Shown here one piece after another: positions 12,043 through 22,394 of a DNA stretch of 64,000 nucleotides (the first letter of the stretch is position 1; the number at the start of each line of letters is the position of its first letter). The stretch spans positions 496,001 to 560,000 of the forward strand of contig BDSI01000057.1 in assembly GCA_003117195.1 (NCBI GenBank), written 5' to 3'. The DNA comes from Eudorina sp. 2006-703-Eu-15. Taxonomy: Eukaryota > Chlorophyta > Chlorophyceae > Chlamydomonadales > Volvocaceae. The notes below the pieces were generated by a model. The model was given only the letters and a program-made list of their open reading frames with translations, was not told the origin of the DNA and made no database searches. A program made the translations under genes and the position numbers.

Positions 12043-13370
12043 TCATTTGGGCAGCTCCATGGACCGTTCGCCGGAACCCAGCAGAGGCCCCCTGCTCTGT
12101 GATCGCTGCGCCTGCGGCTGTGGCTGCGGCTGGCCTAAAGGCACGGTCGTGTTCATCGGACTGTTTAGGAAGTATTTGATCTGTAGCGTGTCCCTCGCCT
12201 GCAGGGGGCCCCGGGTCCAAGTCCATGCGTGACAGCGGCCGGTCAGTACTCGCCCGCAACGAGGCAGACCTCGGGCGAACGCACGTCGTCATGACCACAT
12301 CGACAACACCAGCAACAGCAAAAAGGATGCTATCCTTAATAGGAAAAAAGGATGCTATACAGGCCGCAGGTACTTCGTTGCGCATTGGATTCGTTGCGGA
12401 CCCGGGGAGTGTTTCGGTGCACTGGTGGCGCCTGTCCGGTGCGCCATGGTGGCGCTTTTCCGTTTATGCAGTGTATGGCGAGGGGGCTATGGCTGTCACC
12501 GATGGCCCGCGGGGTCCACTGCAACATCCTTAAGAGATTGTGGATGTGGGTGGAATCAAACTTATTGTGCGCGGTTATGCCCTGGCAACTCTGCGGCCGT
12601 ATTCATATGGGGTAGTCACGATGTGGAGACACAGCATTTCCGTTTCCAACTTTCCACCAGACTCACCTTGGACGAGCAACTAGGAACGAAGGGAGCCACC
12701 CGCCGGCCCTCGTCGGTCGTTCGGCCAAAGTTGAAGTCCTCCCGATGTCCCTCGTACGGCGTGTTGACACCAATGAACCGCTGCATGGATCATGGCCCAA
12801 CCCCGGTGTCAGTCTCCTGCTCTAGCTCATGCAAACAAACACGCGCGTACCTCCGTGTTAGCGCGAGCGGATTGGGTCTTCGCTTCGAATGGATTAGCCG
12901 GCACGAACGGGATGACGTGTTCGACTGCTTGCTCCCGCTTAGGCATAGGTGGGGTGAACGTAGTTTTGGGATATGTCTTGGACTCTATCACCAACTTGCG
13001 ACCAGTTGCTTTGCGTTCTGCCCGTATGAGCGCAATGAGCTCGCCCTCGGACATTTTCTGTAGGAAAAAGGGGAACCCGCGGGTTGCGTTCGTCCAGCCA
13101 GGGCGAGCACTTGCTGTTGGACCCGTACCTGGAGCCCCGGGAACCGCCGCGCTAAGAGAGTTCTCCGAAACTGCACATTGGGAACGAGAAGCATTCCATA
13201 GTGAAGCGCTTGAAGGTGACACTGGCACCTATCACGGGCACAACACGTCGATTTGTATCATGCACCAGCATCACTCAAGACGAATGGGGACTCACAATCG
13301 CAATATCTTCTGGAGTAATATAATCTAATCCATCAGCATCCGACCGGCCACTCGTGCTTGCACCAGACAT
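12043..13370 (-). CDS. conserved-looking protein of unknown function, 163 residues
   Basis: Not recognised. Five exons join in phase: 13370-13296, 13170-13129, 13057-12851, 12780-12667 and 12096-12043, each with standard GT-AG borders, which is the main support that this is a real gene. The protein starts MSGASTSGRSDADGLDYIT. A short basic stretch FRRTLLARRFPGLQ follows, then a basic/helical segment KMSEGELIALIRAERK. The second half is proline- and aromatic-rich (KTTFTPPMPKRE, IPFVPANPF, RRVAPFVPSC) and it ends SMELPK. There is no signal peptide or membrane segment. Extended Pro/Tyr/Phe-rich segments in a small protein are common in microtubule inner proteins. With LC1 and FAP45 as neighbours on the same strand, I infer, weakly, a ciliary role. 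The last intron carries a repeat-A copy. Confidence 0.65.
12405..12534 (-). repeat. dispersed repeat A, copy 1
   Basis: About 130 bp, the inverted counterpart of 18886-19020, with the core GACCCGCGGG next to TTACAGC in the other copies. It lies in the last intron of the unknown gene at 12043-13370. Its terminal motif has drifted to TTGCAG, so the reverse-strand TGTAA is lost. Confidence 0.8.
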
Positions 13371-14857
13371 TTGCAGCTATACGTGAAGCACGTGGTAAGC
13401 TTTTGTAATTCTTCTTAGAATAGCACTTACAGCACATCGTTTCGTGTTATGTTAAACAGAAGTGTACCTTAGATAGTCGTACATCGTTACGGCAGTGGCG
13501 AAGTCTGAGGACTCCATCGCAGAGCTATCCGCGAAGGTAGGATGGGCAAAGTGCAATTAGTTTAAATTAATTTGATTTCTTTACTGGACATCCTTCTACG
13601 TTCAGAACAGACGTACAGGTTGCGACCTAAAACGATGGTCATTTTTCCTACGTGCGGAAATCGGTTCTTGCCGGGAATATCTTAGAAGCGATGCCGGCTC
13701 ACAATATTCCTGGCTGGTACATGGTTTGGCCTTGGGCCTTCCCCGTCGCACATGTTACAGGATGTTACCAGCTTTGGCTGATTTCTCTCTTGACCAGGTT
13801 CCGATCGCTGCAGCGGACACACGGTCTGGCAGGCACGTGCGGCTGACGTTAGTGCAGCCCGTAACCACGCCGGCATGATGCTGAAGCAATCGGGGTCCCA
13901 CTTGCCGCCTAAATAATATTTCTGCCGGAGGGGCTTACCCTGCCATCCGGGCTGCATTGTCATCTTCCCAAACCCTTGCAGGATGCACACCGTGTGTATT
14001 GAAACGCCGTGAAAGCGAGATGATTGCATCCTTCAGCATAGCCTTCGAGGCCAACCCCGGTTTCTGTGAGGTGCAATGTTCCACGCCCGCCACCAGCAGG
14101 TATAGGGGCCACCAATTAGTCGGCACCATAATCATATCCCTGCCACCTGGCGTAGGACGCACTGGCAACCCATGTGACGTCCGCACTCGGCCTCGGGAGG
14201 AGGCGCCGACGGTGAAGTGAACCATCCATTGAGCATGCACCTTTGTAGACCCCGGCGCTCACTCATCACTACTGCGATGGAGTCCCGCACATGTCGAGGC
14301 CCCGAGCGTCGCAAGGGCCAACAACCACGATGACACCGTATATCACAAGCAAACCACTGCAGGGACCGACAAATATATTGGCACGTCGTCACATCGCCCT
14401 GTCCTACAGCTGCCTAGCCCGTCACCACCACCCCACTCTAGGCGCACTCACAGCGCCGCAGTTCGCGCCGCAACCTTGCACGCGCCCGATGGTCCATGTC
14501 GTTCGCTTAGTAAGTACAGCGTGCATCATCAGTCTGCTGGTCAAGTCAGCCGCGATAAAAACTGCACAAAACCTACCTAGGGCCTACCTTATGACATCCC
14601 CCACCAGCTTCGCGGCGTTTCGCTACGAATCTAAGCCTACGCCTACCTACAAATGGGCTGTGTGCCACGTCATTCGTTGGTGACCAACTGAGATAACGGC
14701 AGCTGCTATGCAAGTCGGGGGCTGCTAGTTCACGGTTCGCCTCCGCCCTTGTCGTACAATGCACCCGCGTGTCCCCCACCCGTGGTTCGGTCGAGCGCCC
14801 CCCAGCCCTCCCTGGACGTTCGTCTCCCATTCACCGTCAGGACCGAAAAAAAGGCCG
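13371..14857. other. intergenic region with a possible transposon remnant
   Basis: Between the unknown gene and FAP45, both on the minus strand. A minus-strand frame around 14140-13945 reads VPTNWWPLYLLVAG followed by LKDAIISLSRRFNTHG and VWEDDNAARMAG up to a donor-like GTAAGC. It looks protein-like but has no partner exons. It may be a mobile-element relic. The rest shows nothing. Confidence 0.4.
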
Positions 14858-17152
14858 TCAGATCTTGACCTTCATCTTCTCGAGCTCCGCGCGGTACTTC
14901 GCCGGCACGCCCGCCGTTTCAAGTTCCCCTAATTTCCTCTCCTTAATCTGGGATAGCAACGACTTCTCCTTCTCCGCAGCTTCCCGCAGCCGCGCGCCGT
15001 CCTCCAGGTACGCTTGACGCTCGCGTTTGCGTCGCTCGTCGTTCGCCTGGATCTGGGCCAATAGCTCCTCCTTGTACTTGGCGTTCAGCGTCATGGAGTT
15101 CACCGTCTGCGGCGACAGGCAAACGAATGGCGGGTCTTAGTCACTTCATCAGCCGCACAGCGCTCCAGAGCAGACCGCCATGGCGCTGCTCACTTGCTAA
15201 GCTGCACCCAGTCTCACATGGCACTCTTGTCAACAACGGACCCCGTATTCATGTAATGTTCTCAAGCACGAGAGCAACCCCAGCGAACTGCCACTCAAAC
15301 GCGAATTAAGTATCAGATACGTGGCACAGCTTCCAGCCGAGTCTCCAGGCAGCCCCCTGAAACCGGAAACCCCACACTGGCCACGGAACACAAGTATGCC
15401 TTGCCTTGTTCAGCGGTCAGCCCGGCCAACGGTCCCAAGGCCACCCCGTCCACCCGCGAGAGACAGCGCCCACCCCGCCTCACCTGCTGCAGCTCCTCGT
15501 ATTCCTTTTGCCGGTTGACTGCCAGCACCCGCATGAACTCGTCGTGCTCAAGCCTGGCCATCTCCGCCTTTTGCTTAATCTTCGCCGCCTGCTGCGCTGT
15601 GCGTGCCCCCGCCAGCTCCTGCTGCATGGCTGCTTGACGCTCCGCGAACGCGCGCTCCTTCTGGCGCCACTCGCGCTCCTTGGCCTCCTGGTACCGCCGC
15701 GCGCGCAGCTCATCCAGCTCAGCCTGCTTGTCAGCGGCGCGCTCCTGCATGGCGCGCAACCGCGCCACCTCCATCTCCTTTTCTTTCGCTATCCGCTCCT
15801 TCTCCGCGGCGAGAGCCTGGGGGCCAGGGGTGCGAGGGACAGGCGGCTTCAGTACACAGAGCATGGTGCACGCGGCCAACGTGCCATTCCAGCGTGAGCC
15901 AGCTTGCCATTCACGCGTGATCATGATACGATTCATGCTATCGGTGGATTACAGGACGTTCGCATGGATTTTGGTGGACGCTGTTGCGTTAACCTGACAG
16001 GCTGCACTCCAGACGTTTGGAAGCAAGGCTGGCTGTCCCGCAAGCTTACCTGCTCACGCAGCTCCTTATGAAGCAGGTACTCGGCAATGCGCATATCCTC
16101 CTCCTTCTCGCGGACCTTCATCTGCTCCTTACGGCGGATCTGCTCAGAGTTTGCGGCGGCCACCTCCTCCATCAGATACTTAGCCTGCAGCTTCTTCTCA
16201 ATCTGCGTTTGCATCTCCTCCTCCTTGAGGCGCTCCATCTCCTTCAGCATGTGCACCCGCTCCTGGTCTCGCAGCTCCTCTTGCCGGATGCGCTCCCGCT
16301 CCCGCTCCTTAATCTGCTCGCTGAGCACCGAAGCGCCCCGGCGGCGCTCGTCTGCTCGCTGCCGCTCGCGCGCCTCGTACTGCTCTAGCGCCTTTACACG
16401 CTCAATCTCCATCATGAGATCCAGCCGCCGCTGCTCCTCCTCCTCTTCCGCCAGCATTTGCTTCTTCTCTTCAATCTGAGCGTCGCGAATGGTGACGCAC
16501 TTGGAGTACAGCATCATCTGATTCATGTTCTTTACGGCATCCTTCTGCTCCAGTAACAGGTGTGTCGCCCGAGAACGGGTGGCGTCGTTCAACTGGCGCT
16601 GCAAGATCTCCGTTTCTGTCGGCGGCGCTTGCTTCTTGGCCTCCTCCTCCAGCTTGAGCATCTTCTCCTTGCGAGCTTTAGACACGGCCTGCAGCTGCTC
16701 CCGCTTCGCCTCGGCCTCCCGCTTGGCTGCAGCGACGTCCTCCGCAGTCATGATGGGAGAAGGCTTGAGCATGCGGTGCAGGTCAGTCTTAGACAGCGTG
16801 ACGACATCGCGGTCCTTCGGGCTGATTGTTCGGGCCGCTGCCGTCAGCTTCAGGGACCCGGGCTCAACCGTGTCGGTCTGCACGGCAGGGCCGCGGCACA
16901 CCGTGTCAGCATCAATGGTTACGCGGGCATTATTTCTTATAGCAATGGCCGGAATCTCCTGTAGGCTTGCCAGTGATTTACCTGAGAACGCTGCGGCTTA
17001 CTTCCAAACAAGGACTCATCGACGAAGGTAGCTTTGCCCGAGCGATACCTGCAATAAGATCACACCATGTGGATAATCGTATCATGTTTTCACTCAACCC
17101 ATTGTGGGCCAACGTGCAGAACTCACGAGCGCGGCGGGGTCTGGGGCGGCAT
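14858..17152 (-). CDS. FAP45: cilia- and flagella-associated protein 45 (FAP45/CFAP45)
   Basis: FAP45 is a long coiled-coil microtubule inner protein lining the lumen of the doublet B-tubule in motile cilia. Five exons join in phase: 17152-17127, 17048-16982, 16877-16050, 15816-15484 and 15106-14858, giving 500 residues (about 501 expected in Chlamydomonas). The N-terminus MPPQTPPRSYRSGKATFVDE is followed by ISPKDRDVVTLSKTDLHRM. Almost continuous charged coiled coil follows from about residue 80 to 470 (for example EQIKERERERIRQEELRDQE), matching the trichohyalin-plectin-homology region. The C-terminus ends AGVPAKYRAELEKMKVKI, typical of the family. The first exon is only 26 nt. The gene is head-to-head with the SVIP-like gene, 498 bp between starts, and shares the minus strand with LC1, another axonemal gene. 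Confidence 0.95.
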
Positions 17153-17650
17153 GGCAGAGTAAGGACCCACAGAGGCCTTAAAAATGTTTCGTATGCAAGG
17201 TTATCGGATTTTCAATCAGACGCCGTCAGCACAGGGCTGGGCGCGGGCCACAGGTTCCGGGGAAGTTTGCAAAAGTTTACGCAGACATGGATTTACAAAG
17301 TGCGCAGCATAACCATATTAACTCTGGGCAACCTGTTGCATAGTTTGTCAAAGTTATTAAGCGACCAGTGGAAGCCCCGGTGGTCTTAGATTGTCCACAA
17401 CGTCGTACCCTGCAAATTGTACGAGCCAAAGGTCAACTGAAAACTGCACCTCTGCAACGCGGATGGATATGTTTGCACAACGCTTGACGTCTTGCTGGCC
17501 AAACTTTCTCAAATTATACTGTAAAGTCTCGGAGCTCGTTCTTACCAATTATTGCATGCCTGAGAAGTGCTGAGATATTCGAGCACGACGAACGTTATAC
17601 TTGCATATATGGTCCTAACGAATTGAGTTTAGCAAAGACCTGAGTCCAGT
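17153..17650. promoter_or_regulatory. shared upstream region of FAP45 and the SVIP-like gene
   Basis: A 498-bp gap between two divergent start codons, AT-richer than the flanking exons. It must contain both 5' UTRs and both promoters. I cannot point to a specific TATA box or ciliary control element. Confidence 0.4.
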
Positions 17651-18169
17651 ATGGGTAATTGCTTTGGTTGCTGTGATGGAGACGAACCCAAGAATAGAGG
17701 ATCAAATGGATACACAAGCTATCAGGGGTGAGATGCACGCCGTGCGCCGAACGGTGATAGGGGCGTGTCCTTACCCGGGCTTCTTGCAACACCCTGACGC
17801 TTTTGCAGCGCACCGACGAGCGCACCGACGAGCGCACCGACGAGCGCACCGACGACCAGGGTAACGAATGGGCCTCGAGAGACAGAAAAAGATCGCGAAG
17901 CGCGCCTGTTAGCCGCGGAGAAGGTATGCACCGGGCATATGCCGCAGTCGGCACCTGGTCGTTAGCTCTCACCTTGGTGATTCGGGCAACGGGGCAACGA
18001 TGCAGGCTGCTGAGAGACAGAAGCAGTTTGAACAAAGCGCTGTGGGCAAGGCTGCCTACAGGTAAGTTTTGCAGCCCACCAGAGCCGACGGTTGGGCTCC
18101 CTTGGGGCGTGTCCGGTGCTTCACGCCGGCGCTGAATACAGCCATTACTCGCCGGGCGCCGGGGTTTAA
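17651..18169 (+). CDS. small N-acylated SVIP-like protein
   Basis: Four exons join in phase: 17651-17727, 17809-17923, 18006-18061 and 18142-18169, giving about 91 residues. The start MGNCFGCCDGDE has Gly2 for N-myristoylation and three nearby cysteines for palmitoylation, so I infer membrane attachment. Residues about 27-42 are four APTS repeats encoded by a 12-bp minisatellite. Then comes a charged helix, EARLLAAEKAAERQKQFEQ, followed by SAVGKAAY. The order acylated MGxC.C start, then an AAERxK helix, resembles small VCP/p97-interacting protein (SVIP), an inhibitor of ER-associated degradation. That is family resemblance only. The last short exon (18142-18169), ending GAGV, is the least certain part. 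Confidence 0.6.
17807..17856 (+). repeat. 12-bp coding minisatellite
   Basis: Four direct copies of GCACCGACGAGC, encoding APTS four times in exon 2 of the SVIP-like gene. The array is in frame (12 = 4 codons), so copy-number change would not shift the frame. Confidence 0.9.
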
Positions 18170-19577
18170 CATGAGGGTCTGGAGCGACCCTCAATTCAGA
18201 TAAATGCTGTTGAATTTTCGCCATCCGTCTGCAATCCGCGTAGATCCGTACAAGAAGTCAAGGACTCCCGGAAAGCTGGTGGCGGGAACACGGGCCAGCC
18301 AACGGCGGCTGATTGGCGCGACTGAACCCTTCCTTACCTTAACCATTTGGGGGCCACGACTGTGATGCACACGAGCATGGAGCCCAAGGTGACTTGGATG
18401 TCTCCAAGGCTCTGCCATGTGGCCTGACACAATCAAACACCGCTGGCATCTCATGGTGCTCATTAGCGATGCTAGATTGCTTCTCTAGTAGTAGCGCACC
18501 TGCTGGCTAGCACGGCGAAGTTACCATGTGAGCTGTAGGAGGGACTGGATCCTGGGTGGATTCGTGATCGCACCGTTGAAGCACTGGTTCGTTGAGGCGG
18601 ATCCTCTGCCCAGTAGCGCGTGTTGGCGGGAAATCGACCGAAGGTTGTCAGGATGATGGATTCGATGTCAGCGGCTTTGCAATAACAAGCACGGGCCTAC
18701 GTTAGCGCACATCTCATTGCGTAACAAAGGCCCGATGTATGGGAATTGCAGGGTGAACCCTTCGCGTCGTGGCTTATTAGGTGCCGTGTAGAGGATGCTC
18801 TGCGCTGCAAAACGATCAAATCGGAGTCAAGAGCGTCTATTTTTGAATGTTTGACATATCCATTGTGTTCAGGACACTATTATGATTAAGGATGTTACAG
18901 CGGACCCCGCGGGTCATCGGTGACAGCCGAAGCTTCCTCACCACGCACTGCATAAACGAACTGCGCCAACATGGCGTACCGGACAGGCTCCACAAGTGCA
19001 CCGAAACACTTCCCGTGCCCACTCTGGCAGGGAACCACCCCGTTCCTGAGAACCAACCACACCCACATTATGCTGTTCGCGGTGAATTCGGTGCGCGATG
19101 CCTCATTGCTGTGACCTCGTGCATGTTGGTTCTGGAACGAACGGCACGCCACGCGTTGTCAGCTGTCACGGGGATCGAGTGGCTTGTTCTCGCTGCAGGC
19201 TTGCGGGTCCGCTGCAACAGTTATCCATTCATTCAGGATAGGTCCTACCCACGCAACCACCGAACATCCTGCGCAGGCTAGCCGTGACCCTGATAAACAC
19301 GCATGCGAGCCGCACACCAGCCGCACCCGTGTCGCACATTTGGAGACTAGCGGCACCAGTCGAAGTGGGCCTGATGTAGACCGCAGCCACGTTCACCGAG
19401 AGGAAAGCTGGCGCATCATGGCTCGTTCATGCGTTGGTGCACGACAGTACATCGGCGTGGGGTATCACACCACGCAGTCGTCGGAGCTCCACGACCGGGT
19501 TCCCATCCCCGCGACCGTCCGTACGCCCGCAGCCCCTCACCTAAGAGCATGGGGGTGTTCAACAGCGCAACCACCAC
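18170..19577. other. convergent intergenic region
   Basis: Holds the 3' flanks of the SVIP-like gene (+) and coproporphyrinogen oxidase (-). The only structured element is repeat A at 18886-19020. Minus-strand transcripts from coproporphyrinogen oxidase would meet a TGTAA inside that repeat at 18899-18895, about 680 bp past the stop codon. Confidence 0.5.
18886..19020 (+). repeat. dispersed repeat A, copy 2
   Basis: About 135 bp beginning TTAAGGATGTTACAGCGGAC, then CCCGCGGGTCATCGGTGACA, and ending near GCACCGAAACACTTCCCG. It matches 12405-12534 and 58829-58960 inverted, and its first 35 bp recur at 40101-40135. This is the best-preserved copy. No coding capacity. Confidence 0.9.
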
Positions 19578-21947
19578 CTAGTGCCAGGAACGCGGCTGCC
19601 TCAGCACCTTGAGCATCTCGTCCTCCGGGCTGCCCGGCTCCGGAACCACGTTGTATTTCCAGGCGATCAGCGGCGGCGCCGAAACCATTATGCTCTCGAT
19701 ACGGCCACCGTCGAGCCCGAACTTGATGCCACGGTCGTACAGCAGGTTAAACTCTGCCGGGAAACGCGCGGTGGGAGAAGGGGAACGATTGGCACATCCG
19801 CTGTCGCATGCCGCAGCAGCATGAATACTTCATGACACAACTCAGTAAATGTATATCTGCGTGACAGCACATGCGCCAACCTCACTGGGCAAGGGGGCAG
19901 GCTCACCAATATAGCGACCCCTGCGCAGCAGCTGCCACTGCCGCTGTGCGTCCGTGAAGGGCTCGTTCCGGTGGCGCGCCACGATGGACAGCCAGCTGGG
20001 CAGGATGCCTTCGCCGACATCCCGCACGAACGACTCGACGTCGAAGCCCGCCTCGCTGCTGCTCAGGTCATCGAAGAACAGCCCACCAATGCCACGGTGC
20101 TCCTTGCGGGCTGGGATGTAAAAGTACCTGCGCAACATGCCCAAAAGTAGGACGATACCTGACGGCATTATTATTAATAACGTTTCAGGGGAACCCGCGG
20201 GTCATGACGGCATGCAGTCGAAACCTTTCCGGTACGTGGTTGTGGTGTGACCGGACCCGAGCCGGGCCAAGCCGAGCCCTGCCGAGCCCATTATTCATGC
20301 GCCCGAGTTGCGGTGTACGGCGACGCGTGTACACGAAGACGAAGCGGCTGAATGACCCAACCTTGCCCGGCCAGTGCGCACCTGCTCTAGATAATCCAAA
20401 GTCGGCTGGTTCGGTTTAATGCGTAACTATCAACGACCTCGCCCCCCGCGGTATGCAACGGCATGACCCCCTCTGTGTCAACAGCCGGTTCGCCGGCAGC
20501 CCGGCACGTTGCTTTCCCAGCCCACCTGTCGCACCACTCCTTGAGCTCGCCGTACAAACCCGGTTTGTACTTGTCGCACACGTCCTTCCAGTAGCGGTGG
20601 AACTCGCGATTGTCGGTCTCGTCCAGGTAGTTGGGGGTCAGGTCGCAGCCGCCCCCGTACCAGGCCTCCTCGCCCACCTGGTGGAGCCGCAGAGGTGGAA
20701 GCGAGTCGGCAGCACCCTGAGCAAGGGCCCAGCAGCCCGCCCCTGCCCTCAGGCCGACTGCCAGCCGTCAGCGTCCGAATTCAGCCGCAGCCTACAATTC
20801 TTCAAAGCGGTCCCGAAGCTGCCGAGATCCAGCAATTGCAGATACCCGTTGGAGCCTGCTCCTCGAACGGCTTCACGTGCAATGGCCACAATGGCCACAA
20901 TGGCTACCTCAGGCAGGCGGAAGGGCTCCGGGCACCTCTCTTCAGATGGTCGCAAGTGGCATGACTGTGCGCGCACTGCGAGGCTGCCTGCTCGCCGGTT
21001 TGCTGTGCGGCGTGCGCCCCCGCACCTGGAACAGTCGGACGTCAGCCCGCAGCGTTGGGATGAGCGGGTGGGCGCTGTGGAACACCAGCGACATGGCGGC
21101 CGCCGCGTAGGGCTGGCCGCCCTGCGGGTCGATGCTGCTGCGGCCCCGCGAGCTCATCGCCTGGGCTCGCTGCGCCGACAGCGTGCCCCTCACCACCGTG
21201 ATGTTGGCGGCTGCCTTCTCCAGCACCTCACCATCCTCGAGCACGCACGTGATGCCGTAACCTGACGTCATGGGTATTGGGAAAGAGGGGAGAAGGCCAA
21301 TAGCATGCGTGGTGCAAGGTCGGCAGACATCGGACCAGGCAGGGGCAGGGCAAAACCCGGGCATGCGGGCTGGTTGATTGCGTGAAAATGGGCGGAAAAT
21401 CCGGGCCTGCAGAAAATCCACCATGCCAGGATACTGAGGCGGAGAAGGTTGGCTGCTTGCTATGCCAGTTGTAGGCAAGCAGGCACAAGTCGAAGGCTGC
21501 TCACTACGTGCTTCCGAACGCTATGGATGCACTTTTGGGTGCCGGCACCAACGCATGGGACGTGACTGTCTGCGCTCCACAGGGCCCCACGCGTTGCGAT
21601 TCCGTGCTGACGCACCGGCGTTGGGGTTGGCAGCATCTCGTTCCCAGCGGTCCACGGCGAACTTCAGACCGCGGCTTTGCTCCAAAGCCTGAGTGAGTAC
21701 GCACGAAACATGAAGATCTTGTCCCTGTTGTTATGGCTGTCGACTCGGTTGCAAGGGGCACACCCACTTCGGCTTTCTGCAGTATGTCCTTCTGAAGTGT
21801 GAGGATATAATCGACGAATTTATCGAATGTGGCCGTTTTCATGGGCGTCGGGGAAGCAGAAGCCACTCGGCAAGGGGCAACTCGGCCCACGGTTCGGCGA
21901 TGTGCATATTGATGGTTTAAGCTTCGGCTTGATTTTTGAAGCAGCAT
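19578..21947 (-). CDS. coproporphyrinogen III oxidase (HemF type), divergent
   Basis: HemF enzymes oxidatively decarboxylate coproporphyrinogen III to protoporphyrinogen IX in haem and chlorophyll synthesis. Six exons join in phase: 21947-21768, 21688-21616, 21261-21026, 20677-20526, 20127-19907 and 19753-19578, giving 345 residues. The first ~35 residues are rich in Ser/Arg with no acid, as in a plastid transit peptide. Family motifs present are [22 protein letters not shown] followed by [12 protein letters not shown] and [22 protein letters not shown], and [18 protein letters not shown]. It differs at usual hot spots: the segment normally read as PTxHxNxRxF is [10 protein letters not shown], and the His before Arg in the KHRxExRG signature is Ala. 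I therefore call it a divergent paralogue (a CPX2-like form is possible) and am less sure it does the standard reaction. Head-to-head with the OEP61-like gene. Confidence 0.9.
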
Positions 21948-22394
21948 ATTGTGTGCCTACCGCTCTGGCGCAAAGATCTTTCAGATTTCACGTCGAATAT
22001 GACGTGCACAGAACAACCGCCCGTGTAGTCCGATGTCAATGTCATTCGAAGATTTATATTGTGAAACAACACCTCACAAACCTATGAATATGATAAATCG
22101 GAATCAGGTCGATGTCGTTGAGCTCCAACCGAAATGTGTTGTCAGATCCAAAAACCGGCCACCTGACCAGTGAACATGCAAATTATCATAAAACGAATGC
22201 ATAGTGAAGTTGTAGATGCTAACTACTGAATTGCGTCTGTAACTTGACGTTGGAGACGTTGCTGTAGAATTCTTGGGAGTCACAACTGTTAGGTTTGTCT
22301 CAGACACGTTGTCCTTCCTACATTAAATACTACGTTTGTTTGCCACTCTCAAGTTCTAAGGCCCCGCGCCGCCTAGAAGCTACACAAACAGAAA
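21948..22394. promoter_or_regulatory. shared upstream region of coproporphyrinogen oxidase and the OEP61-like gene
   Basis: 447 bp between two divergent start codons, AT-rich, with no coding signal. Both genes may be plastid-related (one with a transit peptide, one like a plastid outer-envelope protein), so co-regulation is possible, but no control motif is identified. Confidence 0.4.
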
